IMG/VR virus record: IMGVR_UViG_3300046004_001116
Span: 21,920 to 85,919 of that record
DNA from: a virus
Direction: 5' to 3' (one strand)
DNA length: 64,000 nucleotides
A program made the position numbers and the translations under genes. Below, in pieces: positions 52,748-61,641 of the stretch (position 1 is the first letter of the stretch; each line of letters opens with the position of its first letter). Under the pieces are notes generated by a model. The model did not search any database. It was not told where the DNA came from and saw only the letters and a list, made by a program, of their open reading frames with translations.

Positions 52748-53590
52748 ATGAGTCTTAAGAATTATAATAGTTGGATGGAACTTAACGAATCAACTTCTGC
52801 TAAATCATTTCAGTATTTAGAGGCATATGTTAATTCAGGAGGTAACACTAAAGTAGTAAATTATAGTGACATCTTAAATGATAAAGCTAATGCTTTGAAT
52901 GAAGGTGCGGTACTTAATGAAATAAATTTCTTTGAACATTTATTAGATGTTCTTGATAAAGATGCTCGAGAAGTTTCAAAATACACTGAAGATCTTGTTG
53001 CTATTTTACTTAAAGGAAGCAACTCAAATAATTACGGTGAAGCTGATACAATCTTTTCTGATGTTACAATGCCAAACGGTGAAAAAGTTTCAGTGAAATC
53101 ATCAAAGCAAGTTGGATTTATGAAAGTTCTTGGGAGTTCAAGAATCAAAGTTAATCAAATCTTTAGTATCATATACAGCGGAGGGTTATCTCCGGTAAGT
53201 GATAAAGAAAAAGATCAATACTTTATAGATCTTGCGGCAGGTATTCGCCCAAAGGTTGAACCGTCTGGAACTTATTCTATTGCTGCTTGTTATAAAAGTG
53301 GGAATGACTTTGTGGTTGAAAAGACTACCGCTGTGTCAGGTAAAGACTTATTAACTTCTTTCATTAATAATGTAGATAAATTGCACGGTGATAATAAAGG
53401 AAGACTTGGTGCTGGAGATGCACTACAAAATATCTTAGGGTTTAAACCTACTGAAACTTATACAATTAAAGGTATTAGTGGAAGCGATATTCAAAAACTT
53501 GCAGGTGAAAGAAAGATTATTCTTAAAGCAATTGAAAATTTACCCACCAAAGATTTACGTAATATTGCTACTGAGTACCGTATTAAATAA
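52748..53590 (+). CDS. Putative packaged protein, possible PD-(D/E)xK nuclease-like fold
   Basis: 280 residues. MSLKNYNSWMELNESTS fits a variant capsid-targeting motif. EADTIFSDVTMPNGEKVSVK near 100-119 recalls the D...(E/S)xK core of restriction-type nucleases. A packaged nuclease would fit early attack on host DNA, but the catalytic triad is incomplete by eye. Confidence 0.45.
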   Translation: MSLKNYNSWMELNESTSAKSFQYLEAYVNSGGNTKVVNYSDILNDKANALNEGAVLNEINFFEHLLDVLDKDAREVSKYTEDLVAILLKGSNSNNYGEADTIFSDVTMPNGEKVSVKSSKQVGFMKVLGSSRIKVNQIFSIIYSGGLSPVSDKEKDQYFIDLAAGIRPKVEPSGTYSIAACYKSGNDFVVEKTTAVSGKDLLTSFINNVDKLHGDNKGRLGAGDALQNILGFKPTETYTIKGISGSDIQKLAGERKIILKAIENLPTKDLRNIATEYRIK

Positions 53591-53593
53591 CAG

Positions 53594-53683
53594 AAAATTG
53601 TTAATAACTTTAGTCCCACAAATTTTTATTTGTGGGTTTTTTGTATTAATTTTAACTATCAATATAAAACTATACACAATATG
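53594..53683 (+). repeat. Intergenic terminator-leader cassette, copy 2
   Basis: Nearly identical to 43592-43681, with only a few differences (for example TAGTCCC against TAGACCC). Confidence 0.88.
53614..53643 (+). terminator. Rho-independent terminator in cassette copy 2
   Basis: CCCACAAA-TTTTTA-TTTGTGGG plus T-tract. Confidence 0.9.
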
Positions 53684-54001
53684 AAATCAATGCAAGATTA
53701 CTTAGAGCAGGACGGAAACATTGGATTTAACATTGCTATTTACAATCGTTTCTCTACTATCGGGGATTCTTCATACGCTGGTATCTGCGGTGGATTTGTT
53801 GAAGGAGTTTATCAATGGGCAGATCATAACATAAATGATATCTCTGAGGTTGCTAATTCAAAATACACAGGTTGGATTATTCGTTTTAATTCTGAATCTG
53901 AAGGCCGAGTTTATATTCCTAACTGGGTTATGGATGTTAAACCAAGAGATTGGAAACATGCCAAAAATCTGTTTAACAAGTACTTACAAGTTAAACAATA
54001 A
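53681..54001 (+). CDS. Hypothetical protein, 106 aa
   Basis: The start at 53681 avoids reading through the terminator cassette. MKSMQDYLEQDGNIGFNIAI onward, aromatic-rich. The first ten residues are a weak match to the capsid-targeting motif. Family unknown. Confidence 0.57.
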   Translation: MKSMQDYLEQDGNIGFNIAIYNRFSTIGDSSYAGICGGFVEGVYQWADHNINDISEVANSKYTGWIIRFNSESEGRVYIPNWVMDVKPRDWKHAKNLFNKYLQVKQ

Positions 54002-54053
54002 GCAATTTTAATGACATTAAAGACACTTTTATTATCCATTAAATTATATACCT

Positions 54054-55508
54054 ATGAGTATTAATACATATCATGAGATTACTGCAGAAGGCTCTAACAT
54101 TTACCTTAAGAAACCAAATAGCAATAAAAAAGTATTACTCGGTGTTTTAAACGTTGATGATGAAAGATACATCGAGAAACTAAATGCAATTAAGAACGTT
54201 CTTTGTGAAGACCGCTTTGCAGAAATTCTTGACATTATATTTGACCGTCTTCCACCGTCTGCAAGAACCACCGGTACCAAAATCATAGGACGCTTAATTA
54301 AAGCATTCTATAATGGCGGTACTGAAAATCTTGACATCTTAACGGATATGATTAAAAATCCAGCGTACATTACAGCAGAATCTTTATCTGACGAACCTGT
54401 AGATATCATATCAGTTTTAACCAATCATTACAACTTTTTTACACCAGAGTTCTTTGAGGAATTATTTAAAGAACAGCCTGGTGATATGGGTCCAAGCGAA
54501 TTAATGTTCTCATGTTTTACTACTTTCCAAAAAGGAACTAAAGGAGATCTTTGGGATCCAGCTACTGAAAGAGGAATTGAAGTAAAGGGTAAAATGGGTC
54601 GCTTGTGTGGTATTGGCAAAGTCTCCAATGGATTAGATGCTTTGGATAAACTTAATAAGATGTTTAACATTGATGTTGAGTTCCGTACTTTATCATCTTC
54701 GTATCTTAAAGCCTATGTATACCCACTACTTAAAGATGGTATATCATATGTTGATGCTGAGACGTTTATCATGACATTATCGCAACATCCTGAAACATTC
54801 CTTACATATAAGAATGAACTTATTACGCGAGTTCATAACGGTTTAAGAAACAAAGAAGAACTTTCAAATATTTTTCTTGCAGTTCAGATATTAAACTACT
54901 ATGATTATTCCGGGTTTGATGATTTACTAATCTTTGGTGATGGTAAAGATGAAAATCCAAAATGTAAACTCTTTAAGATTAACGGAGCTTCACTTGATGA
55001 AATCATGGAATATGGTAAAATCATATCTTACTCTGGTTGGGGTGTAGGTCAAGAGTTATCAATAGGTGTAAGTATTCGTAAATCTGATTGGTTACAAATC
55101 GAAATTAGTAAATATGGTAGGATGACAAAATCTGAACGTGAAGAATACATCAAAGAATTTCCAGAGATGCTTGACTATTCTGATGAATTGGAAAAATCTG
55201 TTGAGTTAGCAAAAGAAAAGAATCGTGAGGCATCACGCTTACTTATGGAAAAGATTAAAGCAGATCCTATTCGTCTTGAGGCACATCGTCAAAAACAACG
55301 AGAACAATCTGCGGCTCTTAAAGCTAAAATTTACGCGGATCCTGTTTTACTTGCGGAGTACCTTAAAAAACAACGAGAACAATCTGCCGCTTCTAAAGCA
55401 AGGCTAATGGCGGATCCTGTTAAGTGGGAAGCACATAAAGAAAAACAACGCGAGGCATCACGCAGAAGAAATTTACTTAAAAAGGCTAAACTATCTAAAG
55501 ATATATAG
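54054..55508 (+). CDS. Putative nuclease with C-terminal basic repeats
   Basis: 484 residues. FQKGTKGDLWDPATERGIEV then KGKMG near 159-183 fits a PD-(D/E)xK-type active site (D, ExK). From about 390 there are three to four tandem repeats of about 23 residues (KADPIRLEAHRQKQREQSAA, YADPVLLAEYLKKQREQSAA, MADPVKWEAHKEKQREASRR), like DNA-binding repeats in phage homing endonucleases. The repeats are also similar at DNA level, so they are recent. No HNH or GIY-YIG motif is seen. Confidence 0.58.
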   Translation: MSINTYHEITAEGSNIYLKKPNSNKKVLLGVLNVDDERYIEKLNAIKNVLCEDRFAEILDIIFDRLPPSARTTGTKIIGRLIKAFYNGGTENLDILTDMIKNPAYITAESLSDEPVDIISVLTNHYNFFTPEFFEELFKEQPGDMGPSELMFSCFTTFQKGTKGDLWDPATERGIEVKGKMGRLCGIGKVSNGLDALDKLNKMFNIDVEFRTLSSSYLKAYVYPLLKDGISYVDAETFIMTLSQHPETFLTYKNELITRVHNGLRNKEELSNIFLAVQILNYYDYSGFDDLLIFGDGKDENPKCKLFKINGASLDEIMEYGKIISYSGWGVGQELSIGVSIRKSDWLQIEISKYGRMTKSEREEYIKEFPEMLDYSDELEKSVELAKEKNREASRLLMEKIKADPIRLEAHRQKQREQSAALKAKIYADPVLLAEYLKKQREQSAASKARLMADPVKWEAHKEKQREASRRRNLLKKAKLSKDI

Positions 55509-55530
55509 TCTATAAAATAAACTATAAAGT

Positions 55531-55989
55531 ATGAAACATTTTAAAACTTTTGAATCTTTTGTAAACGAAAAGAGCGAATATACAAATGAAATTGCAGATA
55601 TCACTCTAACCGAAGAAGAACTTAATGAAGGAACTGCTTGGTTTCCAGGTGAAACTATTGATGACCGTATTGGAGACGATTCTTCTGAATGGAACAAGTT
55701 TTGGAAAAACGCTAAGAAAGGGGATACATTCAAATCAGAAGCTGATGGAGTTGATCTTTATACTTGTAAACCAGGTGATGTTGGCAAAGCCAAAATAAAG
55801 CCAAGCATGATGAGTATTGGACACAACTATAGCAGAACAGGTGATGAGCCTGGCGAAGATTGTTTAATCATTGATAGAAAACCTTGCCAATGGATTGATT
55901 CTGATTATGATGAAGATGATAAAATTGACACAATCTTTTACACTATGAAAGGTGAGAACGGTAAAGTGTTCATGCTTGGAGAATTGTAA
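55531..55989 (+). CDS. Putative packaged internal protein, 152 aa
   Basis: MKHFKTFESFVNEKSEY is a clear capsid-targeting motif (FVNE then K). The acidic body has two further possible cleavage sites. The N-terminus is nearly the same as the next gene's (MKHIQTFESFVND), so the tag has been duplicated or is under strong selection. Confidence 0.66.
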   Translation: MKHFKTFESFVNEKSEYTNEIADITLTEEELNEGTAWFPGETIDDRIGDDSSEWNKFWKNAKKGDTFKSEADGVDLYTCKPGDVGKAKIKPSMMSIGHNYSRTGDEPGEDCLIIDRKPCQWIDSDYDEDDKIDTIFYTMKGENGKVFMLGEL

Positions 55990-55991
55990 TA

Positions 55992-56324
55992 ATGAAACAT
56001 ATACAAACATTTGAGTCATTTGTTAATGACGAAATATTTGAAGGACAAACTTTTAAAGATTTAAGTAAAGCAGAACTTGATGAATTTAAAAACTTGTTTT
56101 GGGAAAGAATTGCTAAGGCTAATATAATTAAAAGCTGTAATTTTAACACAGAAACAAAATCTTTTAATATATTGTTTTATAGCGGAGTAGGACATGGCAC
56201 TCTAATGGCAGTGTACAGCGAAATTAGAGATAACTTTGAAGCAATAAAAACTTTTGTTAAAAAGAAGTTTCCTGATGCTAAACAAATTAAAGAAACTGGT
56301 GAACATAAAACTTGGGAATTATAA
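55992..56324 (+). CDS. Putative packaged internal protein, 110 aa
   Basis: MKHIQTFESFVNDEIFEG motif, then a body with FNILFYSGVGHGTLMAVYSE that suggests a small alpha/beta fold. 2 nt after the preceding sister gene. Function unknown. Confidence 0.65.
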   Translation: MKHIQTFESFVNDEIFEGQTFKDLSKAELDEFKNLFWERIAKANIIKSCNFNTETKSFNILFYSGVGHGTLMAVYSEIRDNFEAIKTFVKKKFPDAKQIKETGEHKTWEL

Positions 56325-56344
56325 TTTAACATAATCTTGGATAG

Positions 56345-56374
56345 AAAGTTGGACAGTTTGTCCAACTTTTTTTA
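56345..56374 (+). terminator. Rho-independent terminator
   Basis: AAAGTTGGACA-GTT-TGTCCAACTTT and T-tract. Confidence 0.94.
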
Positions 56375-56397
56375 TGACGAAAAACTATCTTATACTT

Positions 56398-56409
56398 AGT
56401 GAATATAAA
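56398..56409 (+). promoter_or_regulatory. Candidate late promoter box (AGTGAATATAAA)
   Basis: Follows the terminator and is 21 nt before the next start. Confidence 0.45.
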
Positions 56410-56429
56410 TAAAACAAAAATATACTATT

Positions 56430-56666
56430 ATGTCAGAAGAAACTGAATACGTAAACCCAGAAGTAGTAAATGAATGGGACAGTGTCATTATACAAATAAG
56501 TAATGGCGAAGAAGGAACTGGAGCAATCCGAATGATGAAGCAAGATATTGATGCTCTTATGGAATTACATGGAGAAAGCAGAGGTAACATCTTAGATATG
56601 TGTTTACTTGCTATTGAAACTACTCCTAAAGAAAACTTTGGTCCAGAACTTCCAGAAAAAGAATAA
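56430..56666 (+). CDS. Hypothetical acidic protein, 78 aa
   Basis: MSEETEYVNPEVVNEWDSVI onward; helical. 3 nt before the next gene. Family unknown. Confidence 0.57.
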   Translation: MSEETEYVNPEVVNEWDSVIIQISNGEEGTGAIRMMKQDIDALMELHGESRGNILDMCLLAIETTPKENFGPELPEKE

Positions 56667-56669
56667 CAC

Positions 56670-56996
56670 ATGCCATTTCATCAAGATTTTGACGATTTAT
56701 ACGGAAAAGGGGAAATTAGCGTTAGACCTAATGGCTGGACTCCGCTCGTTGTCGAGTATGGCTACGGGAACATATCTAATCAAAAGAATTTCTACTGGCG
56801 TGTTAAAGGAACACAGCATACCTTTAGAATTTCTTATCAATCTTTAAATGAACTTTCACACGGAGACTATGGGAATCATATCGAATACGCTTTGGAAAAT
56901 TTTAGGCAAGAGTACCTCTCGTGGGCCGCAAGCGGATTCACAGAAGAATGGATGGTCGAGTACCACAGAGAGTACAGAAACTTCCTTGAAATCTAG
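56670..56996 (+). CDS. Hypothetical aromatic-rich protein, 108 aa
   Basis: MPFHQDFDDLYGKGEISVRP onward, many Tyr and Trp. It might be a small virion protein. Family unknown. Confidence 0.57.
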   Translation: MPFHQDFDDLYGKGEISVRPNGWTPLVVEYGYGNISNQKNFYWRVKGTQHTFRISYQSLNELSHGDYGNHIEYALENFRQEYLSWAASGFTEEWMVEYHREYRNFLEI

Positions 56997-57000
56997 TGAA

Positions 57001-57010
57001 ATATATACTA
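57001..57010 (+). promoter_or_regulatory. Candidate late promoter box (ATATATACTA)
   Basis: It lies 12 nt before the next ATG, closer than other copies. Uncertain. Confidence 0.35.
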
Positions 57011-57021
57011 AAACAAATAAT

Positions 57022-57582
57022 ATGAGTCTTAAAACTTATCAATGGATCAAAGGTGAAAAAGCCGGAGACGTTGTAAAATCAGACAGTGAAATCGTTGAAG
57101 AAGGTGGAATGCAATTCTTAAATTTCATTGATGGCAGCCGATGTAATGCAAGCTTACTTGGTGATTACATTTTAGAAATAGCAGATGATAGCCCTGATAG
57201 TCTTATCATGCTAAACGATATGGCGCCACAACCACTACAGCGAGTTGAACCTGTAGCTGCAGTGAGTCAAGTAGTTAAAGAAGAACCTGTTAAAACTACC
57301 AGTCCTTTAGAAGCATTGCTTTTATCTTCAAAGAAATCTATTCAAAAAGTTGCTATTACTATTCAAATAGATGTACCTCCGTTTGACTTAATTAAAGTTT
57401 TAGCTTCTTCTTTTGAAGATGGCCAAGAACAAGTTTTAAAATACTTACAAGATAGTATTACACCAGAAATGGTTGAAAGTTTAAAACAACAAATAGCTCT
57501 TGAACTTACATCTGATATTTTTGACATACCAGCTTCTACTCAAGAACTAACAGAAAATTTAGAAAAATATGAAAGAGTATAA
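57022..57582 (+). CDS. Hypothetical protein with capsid-targeting-like N-terminus, 186 aa
   Basis: The start at 57022 follows the late-type box; the open frame extends further upstream but overlaps another gene. MSLKTYQWIKGEKAGD resembles the capsid-targeting motif. The middle is acidic, and the second half is a regular helix-rich domain. It overlaps the next gene by 14 nt. Confidence 0.58.
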   Translation: MSLKTYQWIKGEKAGDVVKSDSEIVEEGGMQFLNFIDGSRCNASLLGDYILEIADDSPDSLIMLNDMAPQPLQRVEPVAAVSQVVKEEPVKTTSPLEALLLSSKKSIQKVAITIQIDVPPFDLIKVLASSFEDGQEQVLKYLQDSITPEMVESLKQQIALELTSDIFDIPASTQELTENLEKYERV

Positions 57583-58114
57583 AGTACTTAAAAGTTTTAA
57601 ACATTTTGATGTTATTAAAATTGAAGGTCACGAAAAGATAAAAATGAAATCCATGTCAGTTGGTGTTTTGCCATTTACTGTAGATGACATGAAAATGATT
57701 AGCAAAGTTGGATTACTTAAAGAATACAACACAATGCGTGAAGGTGATTTTTGTCATACAATAATTACAGGAACTGTTGATGATAAAGACGCTGATTTAC
57801 TGTCTACTGCTAAACGTGAACTAACTGAAGAAGGTGGTTACACAACACCTGATGATGAAAATGCAAGATGGATTTATTTAGGTAACTTTTATCCTTATAA
57901 AGACAGTGACAGACAAGTTCCAACATTTGCGGTTGATGTAACAGGATTATCGGCAAAGACTCCTGAAACTGATGGCAGTAAAAAGGAAATGCTTTCAAAA
58001 TTAGAAATGATGCCATCTAATGAAATTATGGTTACTGAAGAAACATTAGCATTGGCAGCATTCCTTAGATTATTTAATTACTTTTACCTTAAAGCAACAG
58101 GAAATGTACAATAG
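57569..58114 (+). CDS. Nudix hydrolase-like protein
   Basis: 181 residues with AKRELTEEGGY at 81-91, the core of the Nudix box. The Gly and first Glu of the box are replaced by DDKDADLL. Nudix enzymes cleave nucleoside diphosphates linked to other groups. GVLPFTVDD near 32-40 and FPTFAVDV-type strands follow the normal order. Confidence 0.75.
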   Translation: MKEYKVLKSFKHFDVIKIEGHEKIKMKSMSVGVLPFTVDDMKMISKVGLLKEYNTMREGDFCHTIITGTVDDKDADLLSTAKRELTEEGGYTTPDDENARWIYLGNFYPYKDSDRQVPTFAVDVTGLSAKTPETDGSKKEMLSKLEMMPSNEIMVTEETLALAAFLRLFNYFYLKATGNVQ

Positions 58115-58421
58115 AAAACAACGAAGAGAGTTAGAGAAAAAAGTAGGTCTAATTAAAACTTACCAGAATATGTCTGAAAAAGACAAAGCTGAATTGCGTA
58201 AAAGACGTGCTGCTGCTGGTAGAGAAATACATTTGCAAAATCAGCAAGCTCGCGAACAATACGAAATGGAACAAGAAGTATTACGTTACCAACGAATACT
58301 TGTAAGATTCCAAGATGAAGGTATGTCTGACGAAGATGCCACAAAAGCTGCAGACGCTATTCTTAAACAAGAACAAGATAAAGCAGAAAAGAAACATCTG
58401 AAAAAACTAAGAAAAGAATAA
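58104..58421 (+). CDS. Hypothetical charged coiled-coil protein, 105 aa
   Basis: MYNRKQRRELEKKVGLIKTY onward, almost all helix, Lys/Glu/Gln-rich. It overlaps the gene before by 11 nt and the one after by one base. Family unknown. Confidence 0.6.
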   Translation: MYNRKQRRELEKKVGLIKTYQNMSEKDKAELRKRRAAAGREIHLQNQQAREQYEMEQEVLRYQRILVRFQDEGMSDEDATKAADAILKQEQDKAEKKHLKKLRKE

Positions 58422-58852
58422 TGAATCTTTACATAACAGTAGAAGACAAAAATAAACTTAAGAAAGCTTTTCTTAACTTAAGAAAACAACAGATTATCAC
58501 AGTTGATGATGTTGTTGTTGAACTTGGGTATGAAGTGGGAAAGGTGGATGATTATGCGTCTTTTATTGTTAATCAAAAGATTAAGAAAATAATAGCTTCG
58601 ACTGCATCAGGTAAAAAGATGCAGTCAATTATATATGTCAACGATAAACTCAACGATGAGATTATTCGTGGACTAATCCACTTTTGCCAAGAGCAAACAG
58701 TTGTTAACCAAGTAATCCTCCTTACAGAAAAAGGTAGCAACGAAGATTTCTACGAGCTCTTTGAAGAAATCTTATTTTTCCCTACAATTAAAAAAGTGCA
58801 TATCATAGAATGTGTATCTGTTCCTGTTGATTGGTTAGAAGAAACTGAATAG
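58421..58852 (+). CDS. Hypothetical protein, 143 aa
   Basis: MNLYITVEDKNKLKKAFLNL onward, alpha/beta pattern with IIASTASGKK in the middle. Last gene before the baseplate block. Family unknown. Confidence 0.58.
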   Translation: MNLYITVEDKNKLKKAFLNLRKQQIITVDDVVVELGYEVGKVDDYASFIVNQKIKKIIASTASGKKMQSIIYVNDKLNDEIIRGLIHFCQEQTVVNQVILLTEKGSNEDFYELFEEILFFPTIKKVHIIECVSVPVDWLEETE

Positions 58853-58880
58853 TCTTTTCTAATTTCTTAGAATTTCATTG

Positions 58881-58892
58881 TGTGATATATAC
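58881..58892 (+). promoter_or_regulatory. Candidate late promoter box (TGTGATATATAC)
   Basis: It precedes the baseplate genes by about 45 nt. Confidence 0.52.
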
Positions 58893-58934
58893 TTAAAATA
58901 GACTAAAAGTCTAAGAAAAATCATTTATTTTTAA

Positions 58935-61010
58935 ATGGCGGAAATTAAATACACATACGACATTATTCAAAGCGGCACGAATCAGCGTTTTCGTGTTTAT
59001 AAAGATGATGCGGAAATATATGTTGAGCGTTACGATCTGGAAGAAGATGAAGATGTAACAGTAGATTACATGCGAGAGGAAGCAATACGTACATTGCTTG
59101 CACTTAATCCTGGAGTTGAAGGTATGACACAAGCGCCAGGCAAACCTACTACTAAACCTACTACTAATACAGTTGCCGCAGACGAAGGGACTAAAAAAGA
59201 AAAACCTACCGAAGATCTTAATCCAACAGATCCTAGATTAGTTTTTGCAGTTGGCCGAGATAAGCAAATAGTTTATTCTTTTGGTGCGGGTAATGAACAT
59301 CCATTAACTGATGGTATGGTGTTTGGCGAAGGTGAAAAAGGAGATGGTAAGAAAAAACCTGCTAGAGATTTTAAAGAAGGTGAACTTGACGTAATGGCTA
59401 AAGACTTCTTTGGTGTACCTGCATTAATTAACCCTAACTCTTATATTAATTTACAAGGTGCTGGCGGAAAGGTAAATAACAAATATCTTATAGACCGTGA
59501 AAACGGTATACGTTGGTACAACATGTCCGAGCCTAATAGTGGTGGCGGATCAGGTGTAGAATCTTCAACTGCGCCAACAGTTAGTGAAATTATACGATGG
59601 TCATTAACAGAAGATAACGAATACAAGTTTCCTTATAAGTTTACAGACTTTGCTTTTTGCAAGTGGTGGAATAAAATACCAAATAACTATATGATAACGC
59701 TAAGACGTTATCCATATCCTGTAAATGATGCGGTCACAAGTGGCGCTGAAGCGCGTAAGACAGTTGAGAAAAAAGAAAATCTTAAACCTGTTGCTACTAT
59801 GATTACGTTTTTAGGTGAAGACCCTGGAAATAAAATATCTTCTATTCTTGGTCCTATTGAAACAGGGTTAAACTGGGAAGATTTTACAGCTGACGTTTGG
59901 ACAGTGTCAACAAGTGGTGAAGCTGCTTCTGCAAATAATCCTGCACCTAACATGGCTAAAATGTTAGGTTTCTTACAAACTGGTGATGCAAGAACTGGTG
60001 AAAGAGTACAACCCGTTGATCCTTATACTAATGGTCCTTACATCAATAAGATTATTGGGCCGGTTAACGTAATTGACACAACAAAAGGTAGAAAACGTGG
60101 ATTAATGTTTAAACACTCAATGAATCTTGTGTTTGAGTATAGTTTAAGAGGGATTGGTGGAATTAATACAAAAGCAGCTGGATTAGATATCATAGGTAAT
60201 GCTATGTTAATGTCTTCTGCATCTGCATCTTTCTGGGGCGGCGCAAATAGACACGTTCCTAATGCAGGCTTTGGGCAAACTGACCCATTTTTAGGTGGAG
60301 CTGATGGTCTTGCTGCTTGGCTTCGTGGAGATCCTGCTGGATTTATGACTTCATTAAAGAATCAATTTCTTGACATTGGAAAAAACTTAGACGCAATTTT
60401 TAATAAGATGTTAAGTGGGTCACCTACAGAGGCTTTATCAGATCTTGCTGCTGGTGGTGCTGCATTATTTATGAAAAATAGTACAACAAAATCAAGCATG
60501 GTTACTACAGGTATTCACTCTTTATTAACAGGAGCACCTGTTGGTGAATGGCATGTTTGTGTTGGACCGCCACAGAATCCGATGATGATGATGGGTAATA
60601 TGATTTGTACTGGTTCTAAATTGGAGTTTAGCGATGAACTAGGACCTGATGATTTTCCAGCTGAGATAAAAATAACAATTACACTTGAACATGGAATGCC
60701 TCGAGATAAAGATGCAATTGAATCTATGTTTAATAAAGGCCGAGGAAGAATTTATGCTTTACCTAAAGGTTATGAAAAAAGTTTTGCGTCAAGCTCACAA
60801 TCACCTATTGATACTTCTATTAAACCAAAGTATCATTATGCTAGAAACGATTCGTCTGCGGATGCAAATACTACAAACGGTAAAACACCAGATAAGCAAA
60901 AAGATGCTGACACAAATGCAGCAACACTTAGTAAAGATCCAGTTGTAAGTACAGTATTTGGTACAATGTATGCACAAGGATATGGTTATGAAGCAGCGTT
61001 TAAAAAATAA
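58935..61010 (+). CDS. Large virion structural protein, baseplate or tail
   Basis: 691 residues. N-terminal 45 residues form a small beta-domain, then a Thr/Pro/Lys linker. The middle contains many aromatic and Gly turns (MITLRRYPYPVNDAV, FTADVWTVSTSGE), and near 530 HVCVGPPQNPMMMMGNMICT is followed by FSDELGPDDFPAEI, typical of phage baseplate or tail-associated proteins. It starts a run of three to four structural genes that includes the hub. The exact component is not identified. Confidence 0.62.
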   Translation: MAEIKYTYDIIQSGTNQRFRVYKDDAEIYVERYDLEEDEDVTVDYMREEAIRTLLALNPGVEGMTQAPGKPTTKPTTNTVAADEGTKKEKPTEDLNPTDPRLVFAVGRDKQIVYSFGAGNEHPLTDGMVFGEGEKGDGKKKPARDFKEGELDVMAKDFFGVPALINPNSYINLQGAGGKVNNKYLIDRENGIRWYNMSEPNSGGGSGVESSTAPTVSEIIRWSLTEDNEYKFPYKFTDFAFCKWWNKIPNNYMITLRRYPYPVNDAVTSGAEARKTVEKKENLKPVATMITFLGEDPGNKISSILGPIETGLNWEDFTADVWTVSTSGEAASANNPAPNMAKMLGFLQTGDARTGERVQPVDPYTNGPYINKIIGPVNVIDTTKGRKRGLMFKHSMNLVFEYSLRGIGGINTKAAGLDIIGNAMLMSSASASFWGGANRHVPNAGFGQTDPFLGGADGLAAWLRGDPAGFMTSLKNQFLDIGKNLDAIFNKMLSGSPTEALSDLAAGGAALFMKNSTTKSSMVTTGIHSLLTGAPVGEWHVCVGPPQNPMMMMGNMICTGSKLEFSDELGPDDFPAEIKITITLEHGMPRDKDAIESMFNKGRGRIYALPKGYEKSFASSSQSPIDTSIKPKYHYARNDSSADANTTNGKTPDKQKDADTNAATLSKDPVVSTVFGTMYAQGYGYEAAFKK

Positions 61011-61020
61011 TTAATAAGTA

Positions 61021-61641
61021 ATGTTAGAATTTCCAAAGACACAAGATACTAAACCACTTGTAAAGGACGGTAAAGGTAATGAAATAGTAAACTTTATAGA
61101 ACAAGATTTAATTGGCGGACAGTTAGGTTATAAGCCAACTGTTATTGATTTCTATTTAATTACAGCTGAAGACGTAATGCGAGCAGATTTAGTTACACAA
61201 AAAATGTACGGTTACTTAAAAGGATTAGAAGGTATGTTAAAGTTTAATGGGATAAGTAATCCTTTCTGTCTTGATGAAGGTGATGTACTATATACATTTG
61301 ATGTACCAAGTATGAATGCAAATTTACGAAATGGTGCGGCACTTTCAGCAAGAACTGATATACGTGATCAATACCTTACACCTGAGAAAAAATCTACAGT
61401 CGATCCTGCTTTACGTGCTTTTGATAAACGAGACACACCAAGAAAAGCAAATCCAGCTAAAGGTAATAATCCTGCATTACCTCCAAATTATGCTGCATTT
61501 GGTGATACAGAATTACAAGTAAGAAATGGAAAAATTGTTTTTGGACCTAATGTTACAAAACAAGACGCTGACTGTGATAAACCACTTTCAAAAAGCGAGT
61601 TTATATCACGCTTAATTAAGAACAGACTAAACAATAAATAA
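61021..61641 (+). CDS. Baseplate-type protein, 206 aa
   Basis: VIDFYLITAEDVMRADLVTQ near 41-60 and GISNPFCLDEGDVLYTFDVP near 78-97 have the 'NP..l.eGd.ly..d' layout of LysM-like baseplate wedge proteins. The tail is basic and low in complexity. It overlaps the hub gene by one base. Confidence 0.6.
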   Translation: MLEFPKTQDTKPLVKDGKGNEIVNFIEQDLIGGQLGYKPTVIDFYLITAEDVMRADLVTQKMYGYLKGLEGMLKFNGISNPFCLDEGDVLYTFDVPSMNANLRNGAALSARTDIRDQYLTPEKKSTVDPALRAFDKRDTPRKANPAKGNNPALPPNYAAFGDTELQVRNGKIVFGPNVTKQDADCDKPLSKSEFISRLIKNRLNNK

